DNA of 64,000 nt, taken from assembly GCA_963814905.1 (NCBI GenBank), contig CAWFEM010000015.1, forward strand, positions 62,001 through 126,000, read 5' to 3'. Positions 15,425 through 26,102 of the stretch are shown here, in pieces. Position 1 is the first letter of the stretch; each line of letters starts with the position of its first letter. A program made the position numbers and the translations under genes. The notes beneath the pieces were generated by a model. It saw only the letters and a program-made list of their open reading frames with translations, did not search any database and was not told the origin of the DNA. The DNA comes from DASWJZ01 sp963814905 (GTDB taxonomy: Bacteria; Pseudomonadota; Alphaproteobacteria; Rhizobiales; Afifellaceae).

Positions 15425-16683
15425 TGACGCGAGCGACGCTGAACGGGCTCGGCCGCGGCTGGCTGCCGATCGTGCTCGTCCTTCTCGCCGTCGCGGCGAT
15501 CGTGCCGATCCTGCATCTTTGGCTTCCGCCGGGCCATCCGCTTCACATGCCGACCTATGCGGTGGCGCTCTTCGGCAAATACCTGACCTATGCGCTGCTC
15601 GCAGTCGCCCTCAACCTCGTGTGGGGCTATTGCGGCATTCTGAGCCTCGGCCACGGCGCCTTCTTCGCGCTCGGCGGCTATGCGATGGGCATGTACCTGA
15701 TGCGCCAGATCGGCGCGCGCGGCGTCTACGCCAACCCGATCCTTCCCGACTTCATGGTGTTCCTGAACTGGAAGGCGCTGCCGTGGTTCTGGTACGGCTT
15801 CGACAGCTTCTTCTACGCCGCGCTGATGATCGTGCTGGTGCCCGGCGTGCTCGCCCTCATCTTCGGCTGGTTCGCTTTCCGCTCCAGGGTGACCGGCGTC
15901 TATCTCTCCATCATCACCCAGGCGCTCACCTACGCGCTTCTCCTCGCCTTCTTCCGCAACAATTTCGGGTTCGGCGGCAATAACGGGCTGACCGACTTCA
16001 AGGACATCCTGGGCTTCGACATCCAGTCGGACGCAACCCGTTCCGCGCTCTTCGCCGCGACCGCGATCGCGCTCGCGCTCGGCGTGCTCGTCACCGCCGC
16101 GATCGTGCGCTCGAAGTTCGGCAAGGTGCTGGTCGCGGTGCGCGACGCAGAGAGCCGCACGCGCTTCCTCGGCTACCGGGTGGAGCATGTGAAGCTTTTC
16201 GCCTTCGTCGTCTCCGCCTGCATGGCGGGGATCGCCGGGGCGCTTTACGTGCCGCAGGTCGGCATCATCAATCCGAGCGAGTTCGCGCCGGCGAACTCGA
16301 TCGAAGTGGTGATCTGGACCGCCGTCGGCGGCCGCGCCACGCTCGCCGGCCCCATTATCGGCGCCGTCCTCGTCAATCTCGCGAAGAGCTACTTCACGGC
16401 GGCGCTTCCGAACGCCTGGCTCTTCCTGCTCGGCGGCCTCTTCGTCGCCGTCACGCTATTCCTGCCGAAGGGCATTCTGGGCACGTTCAGCGATGGATGG
16501 CAGGCGGTCGCGGCGCGACACCGCGCCGTCTTCGCTGAGAAGGGAATGGACCCGCCCTCGGAAATGGACCTGAGCGAAGCCGATGACATGCTCTCAGACG
16601 ACGCATTCGGCCCGACCGATCATTCGCCCGGCCCGTCCGCTGGCGTGCACTCGGCCGAGCCGCAACCGACACCCGCCGAGTAG
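15424..16683 (+). CDS. urtC: Urea ABC transporter permease UrtC
   Basis: A 419-residue LivM-type permease with about ten hydrophobic segments. Conserved parts are NLVWGYCGILSLGHGAFFALGGY, FRSRVTGVYLSIITQALTY, FGGNNGLTDF, and VRDAESRTRFLGYRVEHVKLFAFV. The ATG at 15424 sits in a TGATG junction with urtB. The long open frame upstream is a shadow. The last 60 or so residues are hydrophilic and carry several Pro and Glu residues, as in other UrtC proteins. It is the partner of UrtB in the inner membrane. Confidence 0.95.
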   Translation: MTRATLNGLGRGWLPIVLVLLAVAAIVPILHLWLPPGHPLHMPTYAVALFGKYLTYALLAVALNLVWGYCGILSLGHGAFFALGGYAMGMYLMRQIGARGVYANPILPDFMVFLNWKALPWFWYGFDSFFYAALMIVLVPGVLALIFGWFAFRSRVTGVYLSIITQALTYALLLAFFRNNFGFGGNNGLTDFKDILGFDIQSDATRSALFAATAIALALGVLVTAAIVRSKFGKVLVAVRDAESRTRFLGYRVEHVKLFAFVVSACMAGIAGALYVPQVGIINPSEFAPANSIEVVIWTAVGGRATLAGPIIGAVLVNLAKSYFTAALPNAWLFLLGGLFVAVTLFLPKGILGTFSDGWQAVAARHRAVFAEKGMDPPSEMDLSEADDMLSDDAFGPTDHSPGPSAGVHSAEPQPTPAE

Positions 16684-16687
16684 ACCG

Positions 16688-17440
16688 ATGCCAGACCCGC
16701 TCGCCTCCGGACTTCTCTACCTCAACAACGTCACGGTCTCGTTCGACGGATTTCGAGCCCTGAACGCGCTTTCCTTCACGATCGAGAAGGGCGAGATGCG
16801 CGCCATCATCGGGCCGAACGGGGCCGGCAAGACGACCATGATGGACGTCGTCACCGGCAAGACCCGGCCCGACGCGGGCGACGTCTTCTTCGAGGGATAT
16901 ATCGACCTGACCCGGCACGACGAGGCGGAGATCGCCGAGCTCGGGATCGGCAGAAAATTCCAGAAGCCGACGGTATTCGACTTCCACACCGTCTGGGACA
17001 ATCTGGAGCTGGCGCTGAAGGAGGACCGCGGCGTCTTCGCCACCCTCTTCCACCGATCGAGCTTCGAGGAAGAAGCGCGCATTCGGGAGATCCTTGAGAC
17101 GATCCGTCTTGAGCACCTGCAGGACCGCATCGCCGGGAGTCTCAGCCACGGCCAGAAACAATGGCTGGAGATCGGCATGCTGCTCGCGCAGGACCCGAAG
17201 CTCCTGCTCGTCGACGAGCCGGCCGCCGGCATGACCGACGAGGAGACCGCGGAGACGGCGAAGCTCCTGAAACGCATCGCGGAGACGCATTCCGTCGTCG
17301 TCGTGGAGCACGACATGACGTTCGTGCGCGATCTCGACGTGAAGGTGACGGTGCTGCACGAGGGCTCGGTGCTCGCCGAGGGCTCGCTTGACCATGTGAG
17401 CGCCGATCCACGCGTCATCGAAGTTTATCTGGGGCGGTGA
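16688..17440 (+). CDS. urtD: Urea ABC transporter ATP-binding protein UrtD
   Basis: A 250-residue LivG-type ABC ATPase. It has Walker A GPNGAGKTT near residue 45, a signature variant LSHGQKQWLEIGMLL (SHGQ is typical of UrtD), Walker B LLLVDEP followed by AAGMTDEET, and VVVVEHDM. ATG 16688 lies 4 bases after the urtC stop; the upstream in-frame ATG at 16583 would intrude deep into urtC. It energises urea import together with UrtE. Confidence 0.95.
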   Translation: MPDPLASGLLYLNNVTVSFDGFRALNALSFTIEKGEMRAIIGPNGAGKTTMMDVVTGKTRPDAGDVFFEGYIDLTRHDEAEIAELGIGRKFQKPTVFDFHTVWDNLELALKEDRGVFATLFHRSSFEEEARIREILETIRLEHLQDRIAGSLSHGQKQWLEIGMLLAQDPKLLLVDEPAAGMTDEETAETAKLLKRIAETHSVVVVEHDMTFVRDLDVKVTVLHEGSVLAEGSLDHVSADPRVIEVYLGR

Positions 17441-17441
17441 G

Positions 17442-18134
17442 ATGCTGAGCGTCGAAAATCTCGACCTTCACTACGGCGCGGCGCAGGCGCTGAAGCACGT
17501 GAGTGTCGGCGCGGAAGCGGGCAAGGTCACCTGCGTGCTTGGGCGGAACGGCGTGGGCAAGACCAGCTTGATGCGCGCCATCGTCGGCCAGCACCCGCAA
17601 TCGGGCGGCGAAATCGTCTTCGACGGGGCGCCGCTTACCGGCTCGCCCTATGCGCGCGCTCGCGCCGGCATCGGCTACGTCCCGCAGGGGCGGGAAATTT
17701 TTCCGCTGCTCACGGTGCGCGAAAACCTGGAGACGGGATACGCGCCGCTGAAGCGCGGCGAGCGCAACGTGCCCGACGTCGTGTTCGAGCTGTTCCCGGT
17801 GCTGAAGTCCATGCTCGGGCGTCGCGGCGGCGACCTCTCCGGCGGACAGCAGCAGCAGCTCGCCATCGGCCGCGCGCTCGTCATGCGCCCGAAGCTCCTC
17901 GTCCTCGACGAACCGACCGAGGGCATCCAGCCCTCCATCATCAAGGATATCGGCCGCGCCATCGTCTACCTGAAGGAGCAGGCCGGACTCGCCATCGTGC
18001 TCGTCGAGCAGTATCTCGACTTCGCACAGGAGCTTGCGGACCGGATTGCGATCATGGATCGTGGTGAGGTCGTCTTCTCGGGCACTGCCGCTGATCTCGA
18101 TGACCCTTCCGTTCGCCGCCACCTTACCGTCTGA
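17442..18134 (+). CDS. urtE: Urea ABC transporter ATP-binding protein UrtE
   Basis: A 230-residue LivF-type ABC ATPase. It shows LDLHYGAAQALKHVS, Walker A GRNGVGKTS, YVPQGREIFPLLTV, the signature LSGGQQQQLAIGRAL, Walker B LLVLDEPTEGIQPSII, and VLVEQYLDFA. The block PTEGIQPSII distinguishes UrtE from branched-chain amino acid LivF. The ATG at 17442 comes directly after the urtD stop. The urease accessory gene ureD begins about 55 bases after its end, so urea uptake and hydrolysis are in one transcription unit. Confidence 0.95.
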   Translation: MLSVENLDLHYGAAQALKHVSVGAEAGKVTCVLGRNGVGKTSLMRAIVGQHPQSGGEIVFDGAPLTGSPYARARAGIGYVPQGREIFPLLTVRENLETGYAPLKRGERNVPDVVFELFPVLKSMLGRRGGDLSGGQQQQLAIGRALVMRPKLLVLDEPTEGIQPSIIKDIGRAIVYLKEQAGLAIVLVEQYLDFAQELADRIAIMDRGEVVFSGTAADLDDPSVRRHLTV

Positions 18135-18190
18135 ACCGGCCCCCGACTGGACCCCGGGCGCGGCAACGCCGCGTTTCGAGCGGACCGAGG

Positions 18191-18972
18191 GTGCTCGCGC
18201 GCATCGCGTTCAAGCACGATTCCGGTGCGACGCGGCTCGACCGGCTGCACCAGTCGGGTGCGGCGAAGGTGCGTTTTCCCCATCGTCCGGCTGAGAACCC
18301 GCCGGAGGCCGTCCTCATCAACACGGCGGGCGGGCTCACCGGCGGCGACCGCATGGCGGTTTCGATCGACCTCGCCGCGGCGTGCCGCGCCGTTGCAACC
18401 TCGCAGGCCTGCGAGAAGATCTACCGCTCCTCCGAAGGCCCAGCGGAAATCCACACCGACGCTCAAGCTCGGCACGGGCGCGCGGCTCGACTGGCTGCCG
18501 CAGGAGACGATCCTTTTCGATGGTGCACGGCTCTCTCGGCGGCTCGAAGCCGATCTTGCGGCGGGCGCAGAGCTTCTCGCGATCGAGGCCCTGATCTTCG
18601 GCCGCACGGCACATGGCGAAACGGTGCGCTCCGGGTTCTTCGCCGACCGTTGGCGCATCCGCCGCGACGGCCGGCTCGTCTTTCGCCGACGATCTCTCCT
18701 TCGACTGGACGGATGCCGATCTCCTGCGGCGCTCCGCGACCCTGGACAGCGCCGCAGCGATGGCGACGGTGCTCTTCGTGAGCGCCGAGCCCGAGCGCCG
18801 CCTCGACGCCGCCCGAGCCATCGTCGGCGAAGCCGGCGGCGTCAGCGCCTGGAACGGCAAGCTCGTCGCGCGCATCGTCGCGCCAAGCGGCTTGGCTCTC
18901 AGGCGCACCCTCATCCCCCTTCTCGCCGCGCTTCGCGACGGCGCCTCTCTCCCGAAACTTTGGCGGATCTGA
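18191..18972 (+). pseudogene. ureD: Urease accessory protein UreD (UreH), two frameshifts
   Basis: UreD homology is spread over three frames. Frame one starts at GTG 18191 with LHQSGAAKVRFP, VLINTAGGLTGGDRM and ATSQACEKIYRS. It must switch near 18455-18463 to read LKLGTGARLDWLPQETILFDG and VRSGFFADRWRI. A second switch at the TTT of 18681-18683 leads to LSFDWTDADLLRRSATL through ALRDGASLPKLWRI and the stop at 18972. Each shift equals one extra base; removing one base at each point gives a UreD of normal length (about 260 residues). UreD is the scaffold for nickel insertion, so if real the urease would be crippled. Sequencing error is a serious alternative. Confidence 0.85.
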
Positions 18973-18975
18973 CCG

Positions 18976-19278
18976 ATGAACCTCACGCCGCGCGAAAAGG
19001 ACAAGCTGTTGATCGCCATGGCGGCCATCGTGGCGCGCAAGCGGCTGGAGCGTGGCGTCAGGCTGAACCATCCGGAGGCTATCGCGCTCATCACAGATTT
19101 CGTGGTGGAGGGCGCGCGCGACGGAAAGAGCGTCGCGGAGCTGATGGAGGCGGGCGCGCATGTCGTCACCCGTAAGCAGGTGATGGAGGGCATTCCGGAG
19201 ATGATCCACGACGTGCAGGTGGAAGCGACGTTCCCGGACGGCACTAAGCTCGTCACCGTGCACGAGCCGATCCGGTAA
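18976..19278 (+). CDS. ureA: Urease subunit gamma UreA
   Basis: A 100-residue urease gamma subunit, full length and strongly conserved: MNLTPREKDKLLIAMAA at the N-terminus, LNHPEAIALITDFVVEGARDG in the middle, and TFPDGTKLVTVHEPI at the end. It lies 3 bases after the ureD frame. It is a structural subunit of the (alpha-beta-gamma)3 urease. Confidence 0.97.
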   Translation: MNLTPREKDKLLIAMAAIVARKRLERGVRLNHPEAIALITDFVVEGARDGKSVAELMEAGAHVVTRKQVMEGIPEMIHDVQVEATFPDGTKLVTVHEPIR

Positions 19279-19284
19279 CCGGCG

Positions 19285-19404
19285 ATGGCGGAATTCCACG
19301 TACCGGCCCCCTTCGACCCGTTCGACCTCACAGCGATCGGCAGCGTGCTCGCCGTCGTCCTTCTCGTCCTCGGCATCCGCAAGCTCTGGAGCGCACTCAA
19401 ATGA
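19285..19404 (+). CDS. Small membrane protein, 39 aa, between ureA and ureB
   Basis: ATG 19285 opens a 39-codon frame ending at TGA 19402-19404, which overlaps the ureB ATG at 19401 (ATGA). The predicted protein starts MAEFHVPAPFDPFDL and then has one hydrophobic stretch, IGSVLAVVLLVLGI, followed by RKLWSALK. This is a textbook small single-pass membrane protein with a basic end. GGCGATGG upstream gives only a weak ribosome site, but the precise fit between ureA (6-base gap) and ureB (4-base overlap) argues that it is translated. Its function is unknown. Confidence 0.6.
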   Translation: MAEFHVPAPFDPFDLTAIGSVLAVVLLVLGIRKLWSALK

Positions 19405-19706
19405 TCCCCGGCGAAATCTTTCCGGCAAAGGGCGAGATCGAGCTCAATGCCGGCGCGGAAACGGTGACGCTCTCCGTCGCCAACAAAGGCGACCGGCCGA
19501 TCCAGGTCGGCTCGCACTATCATTTCTTCGAGACCAACGGCGCGCTCGACTTCGACCGCGAGAAGGCCCGCGGCATGCGGCTCGACATCGCGGCGGGCAC
19601 GGCCGTCCGCTTCGAGCCCGGACAGACGCGCGAGGTGACGCTGGTGCCCTATTCCGGCGCGCGCAAGGTCTACGGGTTCAATCAGAAAGTGATGGGCGCC
19701 CTTTAG
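19401..19706 (+). CDS. ureB: Urease subunit beta UreB
   Basis: A 101-residue urease beta subunit. It has MIPGEIFPAKGEIELNAG, VANKGDRPIQVGSHYHFFETN, RLDIAAGTAVRFEPGQ, and VPYSGARKVYGFNQKVMG, all conserved in UreB. Its ATG overlaps the stop of the 39-aa small gene. It is a structural subunit of urease. A GFA-family gene separates it from ureC, whereas ureB and ureC are adjacent in most bacteria. Confidence 0.97.
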   Translation: MIPGEIFPAKGEIELNAGAETVTLSVANKGDRPIQVGSHYHFFETNGALDFDREKARGMRLDIAAGTAVRFEPGQTREVTLVPYSGARKVYGFNQKVMGAL

Positions 19707-19734
19707 AGAAGCGCCCGCGGAACGGGAGAGCCCA

Positions 19735-20094
19735 ATGACGACGCAACCCTACACAGGCGGATGCCAATGCGGAGCCGTCCGCTACGAGGTGACGGCAGAC
19801 CTCGACCACACCATGACCTGCAACTGCTCACGCTGTGGCAGGACCGGCACGATCATGTGCTTCGTCCCGACACCGCAGTTCCGGCTTGTTTCGGGTGAAG
19901 GCGCGATGACGGAATACCTCTTCAACAAGCACGTCATCCACCACCTCTTCTGCTCGACCTGCGGCATCCAGAGCTTTTCGCGCGGCCAGATGCCGGACGG
20001 GACTCCGATGATCGCGATCAATTGCCGCTGCCTCGACGATGTCGATGTCGACGCACTGCCGCCGTCGCAGAAGTTCGACGGCAAGAACGCATAA
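19735..20094 (+). CDS. GFA-family (glutathione-dependent formaldehyde-activating-like) zinc protein
   Basis: A 119-residue GFA-domain protein with the usual zinc cysteines: GGCQCGAVRYEV near residue 10, CNCSRCGRTG near residue 30, and HHLFCSTCGIQSF near residue 78. The CxC, CxxC and CxxCG pattern matches the two-zinc fold of this family. Its biochemical role is usually unassigned (the Gfa activity itself is disputed). It lies inside the urease operon between ureB and ureC, in the same direction and with short gaps, an unusual insertion. A thiol or metal-handling link to urease maturation is speculative. Confidence 0.88.
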   Translation: MTTQPYTGGCQCGAVRYEVTADLDHTMTCNCSRCGRTGTIMCFVPTPQFRLVSGEGAMTEYLFNKHVIHHLFCSTCGIQSFSRGQMPDGTPMIAINCRCLDDVDVDALPPSQKFDGKNA

Positions 20095-20113
20095 CCTTCC
20101 GGAGCCCGCTTCC

Positions 20114-21829
<1,716 letters not shown>

Positions 21830-21840
21830 CGGCTCAGCTG

Positions 21841-22152
21841 ATGAGCGCCTTCGTTGCAGCACTCGTGTTGAACCCGCTTCTCCCGGCGTGTGCAGCCGGT
21901 CTCGCGCTATCGATGTGGCTTTGTTGGCGCTGGCGCCTGGAAATCTACCCGGTGTTCAACGGTACGATCGCGGTCGCGACCTTCCTCTGCCTCTTTGCGC
22001 TTGCGATGGCCGGGGGTCTTACCGCCGCCGACTACTACGCCCTGAACGGAGGCGATGAGCCGACGCTTCTCGCATTTTGGCGACCCTTCGCCGTTGCCGC
22101 GGTCGGCGCGCAGCTTGCCTTCGCCACCCTGCGCGCCGGGCTGGCGCGATGA
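21841..22152 (+). CDS. Small three-helix membrane protein in the urease operon
   Basis: ATG 21841 opens a 103-residue frame between ureC (gap 11 bases) and ureE (ATGA overlap). It shows three hydrophobic segments: about residues 5-27 (FVAALVLNPLLPACAAGLAL onward), 40-62 (GTIAVATFLCLFALAMAGGL) and 80-98. I do not recognise the family. Its tight placement suggests a role linked to urea or ammonia handling or nickel entry, which is inference from context only. Confidence 0.65.
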   Translation: MSAFVAALVLNPLLPACAAGLALSMWLCWRWRLEIYPVFNGTIAVATFLCLFALAMAGGLTAADYYALNGGDEPTLLAFWRPFAVAAVGAQLAFATLRAGLAR

Positions 22153-22607
22153 TCCGCGCCATCAAGGTTATCCATGCCGGGCACTGGAGCAGGGTTGCAA
22201 CCGACGCCGTCGTGCTTGCCTATGACGACCGCCATCGCCGCCGGCTCGCGATGAAGGGCGAGCGCGGCGTGGAATTCCTGCTCGACCTCCCCGAGGCGAC
22301 AGCGCTTCGCCACGGCGACGGGCTGGTGCTGGAGGACGGGCGCATGGTGGAAGTGCGCGCCAAGCCGGAGCCGCTTCTGACGGTGACGGCGAAGGACGCG
22401 CATCATCTGACGCGGCTTGCTTGGCACCTCGGCAACCGCCACGTGCCGGCGGCGATCGAGGCGGAGCGCATTCTGATCCGCCCGGATCACGTGCTCGCGG
22501 AAATGCTCGCCGGGCTCGGCGCGGAGGTCGCGGCGATCGAGGCGCCCTTCGACCCGGAGGGCGGCGCCTATGCGCATGGCGGGGACCATGGGCACGGGCA
22601 TGACTGA
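22149..22607 (+). CDS. ureE: Urease accessory protein UreE, nickel metallochaperone
   Basis: A 152-residue UreE. The N-terminal peptide-binding domain has VVLAYDDRHRRRLAMKGERG and FLLDLPEATALRHGDGL. The metal-binding domain has TRLAWHLGNRHVPAAIE and ILIRPDHVL with the conserved His. The C-terminus is histidine-rich (HGGDHGHGHD), as in nickel-storing UreE proteins. ATG 22149 overlaps the stop of the small membrane protein gene. It delivers nickel to the UreDFG complex. Confidence 0.95.
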   Translation: MIRAIKVIHAGHWSRVATDAVVLAYDDRHRRRLAMKGERGVEFLLDLPEATALRHGDGLVLEDGRMVEVRAKPEPLLTVTAKDAHHLTRLAWHLGNRHVPAAIEAERILIRPDHVLAEMLAGLGAEVAAIEAPFDPEGGAYAHGGDHGHGHD

Positions 22608-23303
22608 ACGCGATCCCGGCTCCGCGGAGGCGCCCGCCACGACGGCGCTGCTGAAGCTCATGACCTTCCTCTCGCCGGCCTTCCCGGTCGGCGCGTTCTC
22701 CTATTCGCACGGCCTGGAGTGGCTGATCGACACGGCCGAGATCCGCACCGCCGATGCGCTTCAGACATGGCTTGCCGAACTCCTGACGCACGGCTCGCTG
22801 TGGAATGATGCTGTGCTCTTCGCCGCCGCGCATCGTGCCGCACGGCTCGGCCAAAGCAAGGCTTTGCTTGACGTCGCGGCGCTCGCCGAAGCGCTTGCCG
22901 CCTCGCGCGAGCGCCACCTTGAATCGATGGCGCAGGGTCGCGCCTTTCTCGCTGCGTCGGCGGGCGCCTGGCCCGCGCCCGTCATCGACCTTATGACAAA
23001 GCACGACGGCGCGGCCTATCCGGTCGCCGTCGGCGCGGTCTCGGCGGCGCACGACATCGGGCTGCATGCCGCCCTCCCCGCTTATCTCAACGCCTTCGCC
23101 GCCAATCTCGTGTCGGTGGCCGTAAGGCTCGTGCCGCTTGGCCAGAGCGCCGGGCTCAAAGTCCTTGCGGCGCTGCATCCGCTCATCGCGACGGCCGCGG
23201 AGCGCGCGGGAAGGTCATCGCTCGACGATCTCGGTTCCGCCACGATCCGCGCCGACATCGCGTCAATGCGGCACGAGACACAATATTCGCGGGTGTTCCG
23301 CAC

Positions 23304-23307
<4 letters not shown>
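22600..23307 (+). CDS. ureF: Urease accessory protein UreF
   Basis: A 235-residue helical UreF: LLKLMTFLSPAFPVGAFSYSHGLEWLID at the N-terminus, LWNDAVLFAAAHRAA, YPVAVGAVSAAHDI and RLVPLGQSAGLKVLAAL later. ATG 22600 overlaps the end of ureE by 8 bases. In-frame ATGs at 22570, 22576 and 22588 lie within ureE and are less likely. It acts with UreD and UreG as the nickel-insertion complex and regulates the UreG GTPase. Confidence 0.93.
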
Positions 23308-23960
<653 letters not shown>

Positions 23961-23969
23961 GCGCTGTCG

Positions 23970-24299
23970 TCACCACCATTTCGAAATTCCGGGACAATCG
24001 ACGAAGTACTGCTTCGACTTCGTCTCGCTCGCGTCGACCAGGCGGCAATTCTTGTGCTTGCCGACATATTTTCCTGCGACGGGTCCACGGATCGTGAAGC
24101 TCGGGGTGAGCGTGTAGATGCGGTTGCCACGCGTCACCTCCTGAAGGCAGTTCAGCTTCACCGCGCTCTTGCCGATGGTCCGGCCCGTGCAGTCATAGGA
24201 ACCGCCGAACATGTACCACGCCTGCGCGTATGCGGCGGACGTGGCGAGCATCAGTCCCGCGCCTGCCAGCAGCGCCCTGAGCAGATACCCCGCAGCCAT
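23970..24299 (-). CDS. Secreted Cys-containing hypothetical protein
   Basis: A 109-residue protein with a signal peptide (AGYLLRALLAGAGLMLATSAAYAQ, probable cleavage after AQA). The mature part has four cysteines (SYDCTG, LNCLQE, NCRLVD, VDCPG) that could form two disulfides. It starts at ATG 24299 with GGAGGGGG upstream. The open frame extends far upstream without a plausible start and is not counted. I do not recognise the family. It converges on ureG with only 9 bases between stops. Confidence 0.65.
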   Translation of the reverse strand: MAAGYLLRALLAGAGLMLATSAAYAQAWYMFGGSYDCTGRTIGKSAVKLNCLQEVTRGNRIYTLTPSFTIRGPVAGKYVGKHKNCRLVDASETKSKQYFVDCPGISKWW

Positions 24300-24686
24300 T
24301 CGTAGCCCCCTCCGACAGCCGATAGAGTCAGACTGCCCGCTCCTTGTGGTTGCAGTCAAATCTTTGATCCCCTCTTCGATTGTCCTCCGCATGCCGCGAC
24401 CGTGGTCGTCGAGGCAGTGACACAGCTTCTCGAAGAGCGTCCGGAATCGAGCCGAGCCGTCGAGCCGCTTGGAAATCACTGAACAAGCGGAAAACCCGAT
24501 GGTTTCGGCGATCTGGCGCATTTCTGCTGCGTTGCAGCATGTTTTTTTCTTGCCGAGTTCAGTGAATTCCCGTCTACTAAACAAAACAACTAAACATTGG
24601 CTCATTGGGCCGACCAACTAAAGGCCGGTGTGCGGCCTCGGGCGTGCGAGCCGCGACGGCCGCATGGAAACGCTAGGAGGATTAGC
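24300..24686. promoter_or_regulatory. Intergenic region upstream of the polyol-type ABC operon, with possible promoter
   Basis: This is a 387-base divergent gap with no supported gene, although a minus-strand open frame runs through it. An AT-rich patch at 24536-24600 contains TTGCCG at 24550-24555 and TCTACT at 24573-24578 with 17 bases between, a fair sigma-70-type promoter for the operon starting at 24687. AGGAGG at 24675-24680 is a strong ribosome site. No operator palindrome was seen. Confidence 0.35.
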
Positions 24687-26018
24687 ATGATGAGATTGCA
24701 TCGTGGGGCGTTGGCCGTTCTCGCGGCGGGGCTCCTCTCGGGCGCGGCGGTCAGCGGCGCTCAGGCACAGGGAGAGCTTACGCTCTGCTGGGCCGCATGG
24801 GACCCGGCGAACGCGCTGGTGGAGCTCTCCAAGGACTTCACCGCCGAGACCGGCACCAACATGAAGTTCGAGTTCGTGCCGTGGACGAGCTACGCCGACC
24901 GCTTCCTGAACGAGCTCAATTCGCACGGCACGCTCTGCGATCTCATCATCGGCGACAGCCAGTGGATCGGCGGCTCGGCGGAGAACGGCTACTACGTCAA
25001 GCTCAACGATTTCTTCGACAAGAACAACATCTCGATGGACGACTTCATGCCGGCGACGGTCGTCGGCTATTCGGAGTGGCCGAAGAACACGCCCAACTAT
25101 TGGGCGCTGCCGGCGATGGGCGACGTCGTGGGCTGGACCTACCGCAAGGACTGGTTCGATCGCCCCGAGCTGCAGAAGGAATTCAAGGACAAGTACGGCT
25201 GGGACCTCGCGCCCCCGACGACCTACGACCAGCTGAAGCAGATCGCGGAGTTCTTCCAGGGCCGCGAGATCGACGGCAAGAAGGTCTATGGCGCCTCGAT
25301 CTATACCGAGCGCGGCTCCGAAGGCATCACCATGGGCGTGACGAACGTCCTCTACGACTACGGCTTCCAATACGAAAACCCCGACAAGCCGTTCGACATG
25401 GAGGGCTTCGTCAACTCTCCCGAAGCGGCGAAGGGCCTCGAGTTCTACAAGGAACTCTACAAGTGCTGCACGCCGCCAGGCGCATCGAACGTCTACATGG
25501 GTGAATCGGCAGACGCCTTCAAATCCGGCCAAGTGGCGCTGCACATGAACTTCGCCTTCACCTGGCCCGGCCTCTACAAGGACCCGAATGTCGGCGGCGA
25601 CAAGATCGGCTTCTTCGCCAACCCGGCGGGTCCGGACGGCCACTTCGCCCAGCTCGGCGGTCAGGGCATCTCGGTCCTCGCCAACACCGACAACATGGAC
25701 GGCGCTCTTGCCTACATCAAATGGTTCGCAGGCAAGGACGTGCAGGCCAAGTGGATGCAGCTCGGCGGCTTCTCCTGCGCTACGTCGGCGCTCCAGGATC
25801 CGGCGTTCCTCGACAGCACCCCCTATGCCAAGCCGTTCCTGGAATCGATGGCTATCGTGAAGGACTTCTGGGCCGACCCCTCCTATGCGGAGCTGCTGCA
25901 GGCCATGCAGAAGCGCGTGCACGATTACGTCGTCGCCGATCAGGGCACGGCGCAGGAGGCGCTCGACTCACTGGTCAAGGACTGGACCGAAGTTTTCCAG
26001 GACGAAGGCAGGCTCTAG
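24687..26018 (+). CDS. ABC transporter sugar/polyol-binding protein (GlpV-like position)
   Basis: A 443-residue extracellular solute-binding protein (family 1) with a signal peptide ending near AQAQ-GEL. The mature part has LTLCWAAWDPANALVELSKDF, IIGDSQWIGGSAENGYYV, LNDFFDKNN and ALPAMGDVVGWTYRKDWFD, typical of carbohydrate or polyol importers. The start MM at 24687 has a perfect AGGAGG six bases upstream. It heads an operon with two permeases, a small membrane protein, two ATPases and the dihydroxyacetone kinase genes. A triose, glycerol-like or C3/C4 polyol ligand is the best inference. Confidence 0.88.
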   Translation: MMRLHRGALAVLAAGLLSGAAVSGAQAQGELTLCWAAWDPANALVELSKDFTAETGTNMKFEFVPWTSYADRFLNELNSHGTLCDLIIGDSQWIGGSAENGYYVKLNDFFDKNNISMDDFMPATVVGYSEWPKNTPNYWALPAMGDVVGWTYRKDWFDRPELQKEFKDKYGWDLAPPTTYDQLKQIAEFFQGREIDGKKVYGASIYTERGSEGITMGVTNVLYDYGFQYENPDKPFDMEGFVNSPEAAKGLEFYKELYKCCTPPGASNVYMGESADAFKSGQVALHMNFAFTWPGLYKDPNVGGDKIGFFANPAGPDGHFAQLGGQGISVLANTDNMDGALAYIKWFAGKDVQAKWMQLGGFSCATSALQDPAFLDSTPYAKPFLESMAIVKDFWADPSYAELLQAMQKRVHDYVVADQGTAQEALDSLVKDWTEVFQDEGRL

Positions 26019-26037
26019 GCCTGTCTTCTTGAAAGCC

Positions 26038-26065
26038 GCCCCTCCCGGATTGTCTCGGGAGGGGC
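26038..26065 (+). terminator. Stem-loop between binding protein and permease genes
   Basis: A perfect 10-bp stem, GCCCCTCCCG (26038-26047) with CGGGAGGGGC (26056-26065), has an 8-base loop and is followed by TTCC rather than a T-run. It lies 20 bases after the binding-protein stop. It is likely a leaky terminator or RNase-protecting hairpin that raises binding-protein yield over the membrane components. Confidence 0.6.
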
Positions 26066-26102
26066 TTCCATCAAGATGCATGGAACGGCAGGATCACCGG
26101 GG

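Noticed and set aside
24300..24617. Upstream part of the minus-strand 215-codon frame as a real protein extension
   Set aside because: The signal peptide and a strong ribosome site put the start at 24299, and the upstream part has no family resemblance.
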